Assembly: GCA_020721065.1 (NCBI GenBank)
Contig: DYNM01000006.1
Coordinates: 1-64,000, forward strand
Direction of reading: 5' to 3'
Length of the DNA: 64,000 bases
From: Thiocystis violascens
Lineage (GTDB): Bacteria > Pseudomonadota > Gammaproteobacteria > Chromatiales > Chromatiaceae
Each line of letters opens with the position of its first letter. Position 1 is the first letter of the stretch. The notes beneath the pieces are model-generated. The model was not told where the DNA came from and ran no database searches. It saw only the letters and a program-made list of their open reading frames with translations. A program made the translations under genes and the position numbers. Below, piece by piece: positions 43,165 through 51,441 of this stretch.

Positions 43165-44052
43165 ATGACTCAGCGTCCGCGTATTTTACTCATTGGTGCC
43201 AGTGGTCAAGTTGGTTGGGAATTACAACGCACACTGGCTGGATTAGGCACCGTGATTGCCGCGTCATTAGAAGGTCAATATGGACCTTGTATTGATTTAA
43301 TGAGTCGCGTCGCTTTAGAAAAGCTCGTTTGCGATAGCGCACCAGATGCTGTCGTCAATGCTGCTGCCTATACTGCTGTTGATAAAGCTGAAACGGATCA
43401 CTTTAGCGCCCAACGGATTAACGCTGATGCGGTTAGTGAATTGGGAATGTTATTAGCGGCGCGGGGTGTTCCCATTATTCACTATTCCACCGATTTTGTG
43501 TTTTCTGGAACAGCCAACCGACCGTATATTGAAACTGACACGCCAGCACCGCTGAATGTCTATGGCGCAACTAAATTAGCAGGTGAACAGGCATTATTAC
43601 ATTCAGGCGCGAATGCTTTAATTCTACGAACCAGTTGGGTTTATGGCTTGCGCGGCGCAAACTTTTTATTAACAATGTTGCGTTTATTTCGGGAGCGTGA
43701 TGTATTGCGTGTGGTGGATGATCAAATTGGCGCACCAACTTGGAGTCGCATGTTAGCGGAATTCACTGCGTTGGTATTGCAGCGGATATTGCATAATGAA
43801 ATTGATTTAGAAAAAACTGGTAGAATTTATCATTTAACTGGCGGTGGACAAGTCAGTTGGTATGGATTTGCACAAGCGATTTTAAGTGCCAGCGGTTCCA
43901 ATTCCACTATTATTCCTATTCCATCTAGTGAATATCCCGCTCCAGCCCAACGCCCTCTCTATTCAGTGCTTGATAATACGCACTTTGAAACAACTTTTGC
44001 ATTAGCAATGCCGGCTTGGCAGGATTCTTTGGCGCAGTGTTTAGATCGTTGA
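43165..44052 (+). CDS. rfbD: dTDP-4-dehydrorhamnose reductase
   Basis: LLIGASGQVGWELQRTL, STDFVFSGTANRPYIETDTPAPLNVYGATKLAGEQ. Confidence 0.97.
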   Translation: MTQRPRILLIGASGQVGWELQRTLAGLGTVIAASLEGQYGPCIDLMSRVALEKLVCDSAPDAVVNAAAYTAVDKAETDHFSAQRINADAVSELGMLLAARGVPIIHYSTDFVFSGTANRPYIETDTPAPLNVYGATKLAGEQALLHSGANALILRTSWVYGLRGANFLLTMLRLFRERDVLRVVDDQIGAPTWSRMLAEFTALVLQRILHNEIDLEKTGRIYHLTGGGQVSWYGFAQAILSASGSNSTIIPIPSSEYPAPAQRPLYSVLDNTHFETTFALAMPAWQDSLAQCLDR

Positions 44053-44134
44053 ACAGTGAAAATAGCCCCGCCCGCAGCATTGTTGCGCAATTGCTGGAGG
44101 CGGTGGTGCGTGAATTGATTGCTGCACACTCTCA

Positions 44135-44437
44135 TTAAGCAGCTTGGGGCGCGTGTGATAAACAATTCTTTGGACACACCCGCGAACAGGCTTGGCAACC
44201 AATACAATCAAGAGCGTCTTTCAAATTCATTACCATGCCCGGCAGATCCTCATCGCCATCATCGTCATCATCATCGTCTTCTAATTCCAAATCTTCCCGA
44301 TCTACCAATTCAAATACATCACGCGGACAGACTTTATAACAGCGTCCGCAGCCAATACAGTGATGTTGATTGATCTTCATGACAAACGCTGGCGTCCATG
44401 CCACACCGCCGCGTGTTAAACCCGTCATCATTGCCAT
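44135..44437 (-). CDS. fdxB: Nif-type ferredoxin III, 4Fe-4S
   Basis: GLTRGGVAWTPAFV...CIGCGRCYKVCPRDVF and CIGCQACSRVCPKNC. Confidence 0.94.
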   Translation of the reverse strand: MAMMTGLTRGGVAWTPAFVMKINQHHCIGCGRCYKVCPRDVFELVDREDLELEDDDDDDDGDEDLPGMVMNLKDALDCIGCQACSRVCPKNCLSHAPQAA

Positions 44438-44440
44438 TCT

Positions 44441-44674
44441 TTATGCGCTCCGTTGAATTGAATCAGTATTGGTTTCCGCCGCGTGTAATTGCGCCGTTGC
44501 ATGTGCCCACGCTTGACAAGCGTCATAAGCCGCTTGCGCTAAAATTGGGATTTCTTCATACGCAGCAGGCAGACGCTCCTCCACCAAATCATGTAAGGCG
44601 CTGGCGCGTTCACTCGCAATGCGTTTCGCTTTACTCACCGCTTTTTCCAGTGTTTGGCGTTGTTCGGGAGTCAT
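44441..44674 (-). CDS. CCE_0567/DUF683-type small nif protein
   Basis: Small helical protein between fdxB and the NifX-associated gene; RQTLEKAVSKAKRIASERASALHDLVEERLPAAYEEIP. Confidence 0.8.
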   Translation of the reverse strand: MTPEQRQTLEKAVSKAKRIASERASALHDLVEERLPAAYEEIPILAQAAYDACQAWAHATAQLHAAETNTDSIQRSA

Positions 44675-44694
44675 CTGCCCAACCTCCTAATTGA

Positions 44695-45162
44695 TTAAAG
44701 CCCAGCAACCTTGGAATGGGTGCCAATGAGTTCTAAAGCGACTGATAAAATTTTGTCGCCTTCATCTTTCATTTTAGAAAGACTTGGAAAACCAAAGCGA
44801 TGCGCATCACGAATGCTGCGATCCAACACCACCAATTTACCAACCGTAATCAATACGCGCCCAAATCCTTCATGGTTTAAACTCACCAAAGGCACGGCCA
44901 TCAAGTTGCATTCTGCTTCAATCATCACTGCTAAAGCGTTGTAAAACGCTTTCATTCTGGCAACTACCAATTCATCAGGATCGCCAATAATTGGAAGCTC
45001 GCGTTTTTTATCAGTCGTGAGAATGAATGGCTCCAAAATGACGGTGGCTGACAGCTTATCCGTTCTGCCATAGGTATCAATGGCGCGCATTTGCCGCACC
45101 ATTTCTGTGATGAATTGAGAACTCAACAATCCTTCCGTTTCTGCGGCTGGCGCATCACTCAT
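44695..45162 (-). CDS. NifX-associated nitrogen fixation protein (DUF269)
   Basis: FITEMVRQMRAIDTYGRTD...KMKDEGDKILSVALELI, nif cluster context. Confidence 0.88.
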   Translation of the reverse strand: MSDAPAAETEGLLSSQFITEMVRQMRAIDTYGRTDKLSATVILEPFILTTDKKRELPIIGDPDELVVARMKAFYNALAVMIEAECNLMAVPLVSLNHEGFGRVLITVGKLVVLDRSIRDAHRFGFPSLSKMKDEGDKILSVALELIGTHSKVAGL

Positions 45163-45227
45163 TTTGAATACCTCGTTGAAGTCGGTTCGTTGCCATTAAA
45201 ATCCCCCACAACGTCACCGAATGAATT

Positions 45228-45261
45228 AAAAAAAACCTGCTGTGTGAATGCACACAGCAGG
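45228..45261 (-). terminator. Strong rho-independent terminator downstream of nifX
   Basis: CCTGCTGTGTG-AATG-CACACAGCAGG with A8 on + (T8 tail on minus strand). Confidence 0.9.
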
Positions 45262-45271
45262 CGGGGGATTG

Positions 45272-45757
45272 TTATTCAGTCCAGCCTTCCGCAGCCATCG
45301 CATCAAAGCGATTGTGATGCGGTTCTTGCTGTTGATTGAGCAGAGCGCGGCTCAACCATGCACTCGGTCCATCGCGCAATTCAATTTGCAAGGTGCGAAT
45401 GAGCTGCGTTAATGAAGTGCCGGCATCAACTTTAATCGCATGAATACCACGCGGTCGCAATTGATTCACGGCTGACGCGCCAATTGCTTGGCAATACACC
45501 GCGACACAACCCGTTAATGCGTCAATTTTAGCGGTTAATTTATTTTCATTGCCATCTTCAGCGAATTGCCCGAATTGCACGATTTCTTCTAAATGCGCTT
45601 CTTTGGCATCAAGACGATAAATTGCTAATGATTCGGCAGTACCAAAATGCTGATTGACGTGTTTACGGTCGGTGGTCGCAAAAGCAACGCGAATCGTCAG
45701 CGGCGTTTTGGCGTCAGCAGTGGTCAACACTTTCAGGTGGCGCGACACGGTCATCAC
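45272..45757 (-). CDS. nifX: FeMo-cofactor biosynthesis protein NifX
   Basis: RVAFATTDRKHVNQHFGTAESLAIYRL, position after nifEN. Confidence 0.92.
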   Translation of the reverse strand: MMTVSRHLKVLTTADAKTPLTIRVAFATTDRKHVNQHFGTAESLAIYRLDAKEAHLEEIVQFGQFAEDGNENKLTAKIDALTGCVAVYCQAIGASAVNQLRPRGIHAIKVDAGTSLTQLIRTLQIELRDGPSAWLSRALLNQQQEPHHNRFDAMAAEGWTE

Positions 45758-45781
45758 AGTTTCCTATTGTGCAACAAGGAG

Positions 45782-48607
45782 TTAGGCGGAATGCGCAGCG
45801 ACGTGTCGCTCCGCCTCCGGCCATTGTTTGAGCGCCGAGCGATACGGATGAATTTCACCTTTTTCGAGTGATAACAGCAGGTTGGCGAGATCAAACAGCG
45901 TGGCGCGAGTGCCGCTGTAACCAATCCAGGTGCGGGTGTAGCCGCCCAGCGTGTCGTATTGCGGAAAGCCAGCGCGTAACAGCGGAATCCCCAAGCGGTG
46001 TGCGGTGTGGACGCCGTGCGAATTGGTGATTAACACGTCGGCGCGATTGGCGCGGGCGGTCAGTTCTAAATCCTCCAAATCGCCGATTTGCACCTGTTCG
46101 CACACCGCTGCCGCCAATGCTGGCGCGTTGGTCGGGCTGACTGCCGCTACCGTCGTCGCACCAACTCCCGCCAGCATCTGCGTCAAACCAACCAACAAAT
46201 CCGGCTCGGCCGCCAGCGCCAGCCGCGCTTGTCCAAGCATGAAATGGCTATCGAGCATCGCATCCTGCAATTGCTCCCGTTGCCGCACGATTTTGGCGGG
46301 TACCGGCACCGCCGCCAGCGTGGCCAAGGTTGTAATCAACGCATCGACCGCGCTAATGCCCATGAGATGCGCAAAGCGATGATCGGGAACGCCGGTGCGT
46401 TCATGCAGCGCATCGGCGGCCGCATTCATCGCGCCGCCAATCACCACCGTTGCCAGCGCATCGCCGACCGTCGCCAATTCGCTGACCAAGGTGCCGCCAA
46501 TCGTCAAGGCGCTGTAATCGCTGGCGGGCAAATGCCCGTCGAGCGCGTCGGACAAATCCGGCAGCACCAGCGGACGCAGGCCAAATAATTCAATCAATTC
46601 CTTAAGATGTTCGAGATCGCCCGGCGTGAGCTGCGCTCCGGCTAACACATTGATTTGACGCTGCCGCCGTCCGGGGCGCGTCCCCGCAGCGGCGGCGGTC
46701 GGCACCAAGGTTTCAATGATGGCGCGGGTTGCAGCGGCATAACCGGACTCCATCCCGCCGCTGAAATCGGGCGCAGACACGGCCACGACCGGAATAGCGT
46801 CAAATTGCGGATAACGTTGACGAAATTCGCGCACAGCCAGATGAATATCCGCGCCCTGCGCTTCGACTAAACCGGTGGTCGGCACGCCAATCAGCGCCGG
46901 CTGATGCTTTTCGCACAGCGTTTTCAAGCCCTCAATGACTAACGCATCGCCGCCCATGATCGCGGTGACGTGATCGACGGCGGTGGTTTGCAGCGGGATC
47001 GGCTCCCGAAAATGCCGTACAAACAAAATCTTACCGAAGGCGCTACAGCCTTGCGCTCCGTGCAACATCGGAATAGCGCGATTAAAACCCAGAAATGCCA
47101 ACGCCGCGCCGACAGTCGAACTCGCTTTGAGCGGACTCACCGACAAGGCTTTTTTGCGTTTTGCAATCACAGGACTTGGAGTTTTGATTAACGCTGGATT
47201 TGCGTTCGCAGAGCATCCAGTAGTTAAAGAAGATTTCACCGCCTCCCAAATGGGACTTTCAATCGTCACGCACAACTGTTTAGCGAGTTCTTCCATGCCT
47301 TCATAACCGGCATACGCAAACTCGCGTTCTTGGTTAATATCTAAAAATGGAATACGCGCTTTTAATGCCGTGTACAAATTACGCCCACCCGCAATCAGCA
47401 CATCAACGCCTTGTTCATTCACCATATCAATCAAGGTGCGCGGATTCCCTTCTTCCAACATCACCGCATCGTCACCCATTAACTCACGGATGCGCGCTTT
47501 ATCATCTTCAGTGGATTTGCGCGTGCCAGTTGCAACCACCGTCATGCCCAAATCTTGTAATGCAGAAATCACCGACCACGATTTCACACCGCCGGTGTAC
47601 AACAAGACTTTTTTACCCTGCAAGCGCAGCCGCCAAGGTGCCAAAATCAATTCAGCATTCGCTTCTTCACGCGCAATCACGGTTTCAACTCGCGCAGTTA
47701 AATCGGGATCAGCGATAATGCGAGCGAATTCACGCAATGCGTTTGATACATCGCGCACTCCATAAAAACTACCTTCAAACCAAGGAGTTCCATACGCGGA
47801 TTGTAATTTACGCGCCACATTCACCAGCGCCCGCGAACACACCATCATATTGACTTCTGAGCGGTGCATGGTCTGCACTTCACGAAAGCGTCCATCGCCA
47901 GAAAGCGTACATAACACGCGCAAACCGAGTTCATCGAATAATGGCAACACGCGCCACAATTCTCCGGCGATGTTATATTCACCAATTAAACAGATGTCGT
48001 GAACTTTGAAATGTTCGTTTTCAATGCCGGGCGGAATTGGATCAGGTTCGCGGGTGCCGCAAATGTATTTCACCATTGCTTCCCCGGCAATACGACTACC
48101 GAGGTTTTTTGCGCCATAAAATCCAGCGGCATCAATTGGCACAACTGGCGTTTGCCACCGCTGTTGCGCATCTTTACACACCGCTTCTAAATCATCGCCG
48201 GTCAGCGCCGGAACGCAAGTGTTATACACAAACACAGCGGCAGGTTGATAACTATCAATCGCTTGTTTAATCGAATGAAAGAGGCGTTTTTCACTGCGCC
48301 CCATAATCACATCTTGCTCAGTTAAATCAGTGGTCATGCCGATTTTATACAGCGTATTACCACTTGATCTGGTGCCCCGGTTGTCCCAAGAATTACCCGC
48401 ACATGCAATTGAACCATGCACAATATGCGCAACATCGCCAATTGGCAGCATGGCAATTTGGGCACCATCAAAGGTACAGCCGCCCGCTGTTGCGCCCGGT
48501 TTCGCTTTGGAACAGCCAGATTTGGCTTTTTGATTGTGGGCGCAAGCCGGTTCGTCGAGCAGGGTGGCGAGGTCTTTGCGGTTCATGGGAATGTCCAATA
48601 CTGTCAT
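45782..48607 (-). CDS. nifEN: Fused NifE-NifN FeMo-cofactor scaffold protein
   Basis: N-terminal half NifE ([31 protein letters not shown]), C-terminal half NifN ([40 protein letters not shown]) in one 941-aa ORF. Start could be 48589. Confidence 0.95.
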   Translation of the reverse strand: MTVLDIPMNRKDLATLLDEPACAHNQKAKSGCSKAKPGATAGGCTFDGAQIAMLPIGDVAHIVHGSIACAGNSWDNRGTRSSGNTLYKIGMTTDLTEQDVIMGRSEKRLFHSIKQAIDSYQPAAVFVYNTCVPALTGDDLEAVCKDAQQRWQTPVVPIDAAGFYGAKNLGSRIAGEAMVKYICGTREPDPIPPGIENEHFKVHDICLIGEYNIAGELWRVLPLFDELGLRVLCTLSGDGRFREVQTMHRSEVNMMVCSRALVNVARKLQSAYGTPWFEGSFYGVRDVSNALREFARIIADPDLTARVETVIAREEANAELILAPWRLRLQGKKVLLYTGGVKSWSVISALQDLGMTVVATGTRKSTEDDKARIRELMGDDAVMLEEGNPRTLIDMVNEQGVDVLIAGGRNLYTALKARIPFLDINQEREFAYAGYEGMEELAKQLCVTIESPIWEAVKSSLTTGCSANANPALIKTPSPVIAKRKKALSVSPLKASSTVGAALAFLGFNRAIPMLHGAQGCSAFGKILFVRHFREPIPLQTTAVDHVTAIMGGDALVIEGLKTLCEKHQPALIGVPTTGLVEAQGADIHLAVREFRQRYPQFDAIPVVAVSAPDFSGGMESGYAAATRAIIETLVPTAAAAGTRPGRRQRQINVLAGAQLTPGDLEHLKELIELFGLRPLVLPDLSDALDGHLPASDYSALTIGGTLVSELATVGDALATVVIGGAMNAAADALHERTGVPDHRFAHLMGISAVDALITTLATLAAVPVPAKIVRQREQLQDAMLDSHFMLGQARLALAAEPDLLVGLTQMLAGVGATTVAAVSPTNAPALAAAVCEQVQIGDLEDLELTARANRADVLITNSHGVHTAHRLGIPLLRAGFPQYDTLGGYTRTWIGYSGTRATLFDLANLLLSLEKGEIHPYRSALKQWPEAERHVAAHSA

Positions 48608-48620
48608 GTTGACTTGCGTT

Positions 48621-48638
48621 AAGCACGATCAATGCCAA
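48621..48638 (-). promoter_or_regulatory. Sigma-54 (-24/-12) promoter candidate for nifEN
   Basis: Minus strand TTGGCATTGATCGTGCTT keeps GG-N10-GC spacing just upstream of nifEN. Confidence 0.7.
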
Positions 48639-48681
48639 GCGTTTAGTGATTGTTTTTATTATCAAAGTTAGTTGATTTTTC

Positions 48682-48697
48682 TGTGTGGTTTCTGACA
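48682..48697 (-). promoter_or_regulatory. NifA upstream activating sequence candidate
   Basis: TGT-GTGGTTTCTG-ACA (TGT-N10-ACA) about 45 bp upstream of the sigma-54 site. Confidence 0.6.
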
Positions 48698-49010
48698 ATG
48701 TGTGCGGCTGACCGAACTAAAATGGGTGCGGCGGGAATTTGAATTGCGCATTGACCGTGCGGCGTGGTCAGTTGGCAATTGAATTCAACGATATGCTTTT
48801 TTAATTCCAAAAAACGTTATTGATACGATAATGAATAGATGAGCGAGTAACGATGAATGCGTGCCTATTTTTAGGAGTGGCGCACTGGCTGATATAAACT
48901 ATTGATTGCGTTGTCAGTTGGCAGTTGGCGGCAACAACGCTGTTTTTTACTGACAACCGACAACTGATCACCGACAACTCAAAAATTGCCACCGGCGAAG
49001 TGTTTTCACC

Positions 49011-50411
49011 ATGACAGACGCATCCTCTCTTTCTCGTCCGCTTGATAACGATGCCGAAGCCGCTGTGCTGCGCCAGACGCTGGCGCAAATGCGCCGCGAG
49101 GCGGAAACGGAAGTGCAGCGGCTCAATGCTCAGATCGCCGAGCGCAGTCGTCAAACCGCAACGTCGGTGGCATCGGTCGCCGCTCAAATCGCGTTGCAGC
49201 AAGAAATGACCGTGCTTAACCAAACGCTGAAGGTCAAAACGCAGGCACTCGATCACATCACGGATGAATGTCGGCGGCTGGAAGATGCGCTGGAAGATCA
49301 AAATGTGGCGCTCGACAGCTTGCAGCAGGAAATCGAACGCAAAGAACGGGCGTTGACCTCAGCGCGGGAAGAAGTGGAGCGAATGCGCCGTGAACTCGCC
49401 AATCGCGCTCCGTCGGTCGCCAACCAATTCCTGAGTGCCGCAATCACTGCGCTGAGTGGACGCCGCGTCCGCTTGTTGATTGGCATCAGCGCGGTGCTGG
49501 CGGCACTCGGCAGTGCCGGCTGGTGGTGGCGGCAACCGCTGTTGAGCGCGTGGCAACACAGTTCGACAGCAGTGCTGGCGCATCTCACGCCCGCACCCGT
49601 CGTCACTCCGCCGCGCCTCATCTCGGAACCGGCAGTGGAATCGGCAGCAGCGCCAGCCCCGTCGTCCGTCAGCACGCCATCGCCGCCGCCCGCGCAGCGG
49701 GATCGGTTACGCAGCGGCGGATTGGCGCCCACGCTCGCTGCCTTACCCGGCGGCACCTTGCAAATGGGTGTCAATCGGCTGGGCGGTGAGGATTACAGTC
49801 CGGCACACGCGGTGCAGCTCGCGCCGTTTTTGATCGGCATTCACGAGGTCACGGTGCAGGAATATGACCGCTTTGCCCAAGTGACCGGACGGACGCTGCC
49901 GGATGATTTCGGCTGGGGACGCGGCAATCAACCCGTCGTCGGCGTGAGTTGGGCCGATGCGGTGGCCTATACCGAGTGGTTATCGCGTGAAACCGGGCAT
50001 CAATACCGTTTGCCCAGCGAAGCCGAATGGGAATTTGCCGCCCGCGCCGGTAGCGCCAGCTCATTTTGGTGGGGATTTACGTTAGAACCGCAACGCGCCG
50101 TCTGTTTTGACTGCGGCACCGCGTGGGATCGCCGCTCGCCCGCGCCGGTTGGACGCTTTGCCGCCAACCCGTTTGGACTGCACGACACCGCCGGCAACGC
50201 GATGGAATGGGTCGCCGACTGCTATCACCCCAATTATCAAGGTGCGCCAGCGGATGGACGAGCATGGCTGGATAACACCTGCAGCGAGCGCGTGGCACGC
50301 GGTGGCGCGTTTAATAAACCCTCAGCATCCATGCGCGTCTACGTTCGCGCCCATTTCAGCGCGGAAACCAAATTGAATTCGCTTGGATTTCGTGTCGCAC
50401 GGGCGCGTTAA
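49011..50411 (+). CDS. Formylglycine-generating enzyme/SUMF1-domain protein with N-terminal coiled coil and one TM segment
   Basis: GGTLQMGVNRLGGEDYSPAHAVQLAPFLIGIHEVTVQEYDRFA...PVVGVSWADAVAYTEWLS...RLPSEAEWEFAARAG. Confidence 0.9.
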   Translation: MTDASSLSRPLDNDAEAAVLRQTLAQMRREAETEVQRLNAQIAERSRQTATSVASVAAQIALQQEMTVLNQTLKVKTQALDHITDECRRLEDALEDQNVALDSLQQEIERKERALTSAREEVERMRRELANRAPSVANQFLSAAITALSGRRVRLLIGISAVLAALGSAGWWWRQPLLSAWQHSSTAVLAHLTPAPVVTPPRLISEPAVESAAAPAPSSVSTPSPPPAQRDRLRSGGLAPTLAALPGGTLQMGVNRLGGEDYSPAHAVQLAPFLIGIHEVTVQEYDRFAQVTGRTLPDDFGWGRGNQPVVGVSWADAVAYTEWLSRETGHQYRLPSEAEWEFAARAGSASSFWWGFTLEPQRAVCFDCGTAWDRRSPAPVGRFAANPFGLHDTAGNAMEWVADCYHPNYQGAPADGRAWLDNTCSERVARGGAFNKPSASMRVYVRAHFSAETKLNSLGFRVARAR

Positions 50412-50537
50412 TGGCGAAACCAATGAAGCGTGTCGGCTATTTTCGCTTTACCGCCGCCGGTATATCCTTGCCCCGCTTCAGTGTTGACTGACACGCCCGA
50501 TGGTGGCAGTCATTTTTCATTTTTTAGGAGACATCTC

Positions 50538-50774
50538 ATGCTCGGTGAATCACACGATCTGCGCCATGAATTCCCAGATTTAGACAACAAGATCGCCGCC
50601 CTGCGCTCTGATAACGCCGAGTTTGCGCGGTTAATGGACGAGTACAACGCGCTTGATGCGCGAATCCGCGACATTGAAGAACTCGGCACTCCAGTCGCCG
50701 ATGAAACGATTGAAGACCTGAAAAAACAGCGGCTGCATCTCAAAGATGTGCTTTACGCCTTGTTACGCGCTTAG
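50538..50774 (+). CDS. DUF465/YdcH-family small protein
   Basis: MLGESHDLRHEFPDLDNKIAALRSDNAEFARLMDEYNALDARI; AGGAG RBS upstream. Start corrected from 50430. Confidence 0.92.
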   Translation: MLGESHDLRHEFPDLDNKIAALRSDNAEFARLMDEYNALDARIRDIEELGTPVADETIEDLKKQRLHLKDVLYALLRA

Positions 50775-50792
50775 TGCCTGCTGCCGCCCATC

Positions 50793-51431
50793 GTGAACCA
50801 CCACATCCTGTTGGTCACCGCGTTTCAACAAAACTGTACCGTGTTCTGGTGTGAACGCACCCGCCGGGCAGCGATCATCGATCCCGGTGGCGAGGCAGCG
50901 CGAATTCTCGCGCTGATCGCCGATCTCAACCTGCAACCCGAACACCTGTTGCTCACACATGGTCATCTCGATCATGTCGGCGCGAGCGTAGAACTCGCCA
51001 CCGCGTGGGGACTGCCGATTACCGGCCCGCACTGCGACGACGCCTTCTTGTTCCAAACCCTCACCGTGCAAAGCCAGATGTTTGGATTTCCCCCCGTCGC
51101 GGATTTCATGCCCACGCGCTGGGTGCAGCCGGGTGAGGTCATCACCTTTGGCGACGAGCAGCTTGACGTACTCCACTGTCCGGGACACACGCCCGGACAC
51201 GTTGTGTTCGTCAATCACGCCGCCCAACTCGCGCAGGTCGGCGACGTGTTATTTCGCGGTGCTATCGGGCGCACCGATTTACCGCGTGGCAATCACGCCC
51301 ACCTGCTGGCTTCCATTCATCAACGCCTCCTGCCATTAGGCGACGAGCTGCGTTTTATTCCCGGTCACGGCGCTCCCTCCACTATCGGCCACGAGCGCCG
51401 GACTAATCCCTTTATCATCAGCACTTCCTGA
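50793..51431 (+). CDS. MBL-fold metallo-hydrolase (glyoxalase II/YcbL-like), GTG start
   Basis: THGHLDHVG, CPGHTPGHVVF, FIPGHGAPSTIGHERRTNPF. Confidence 0.93.
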   Translation: MNHHILLVTAFQQNCTVFWCERTRRAAIIDPGGEAARILALIADLNLQPEHLLLTHGHLDHVGASVELATAWGLPITGPHCDDAFLFQTLTVQSQMFGFPPVADFMPTRWVQPGEVITFGDEQLDVLHCPGHTPGHVVFVNHAAQLAQVGDVLFRGAIGRTDLPRGNHAHLLASIHQRLLPLGDELRFIPGHGAPSTIGHERRTNPFIISTS

Positions 51432-51441
51432 TGGAGGCGAC

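Noticed and set aside
44290-44340. Asp-rich stretch (EDDDDDDDGDED) in the ferredoxin as a novel insertion
   Set aside because: Acidic runs between the two 4Fe-4S motifs are a usual feature of nif ferredoxin III proteins.
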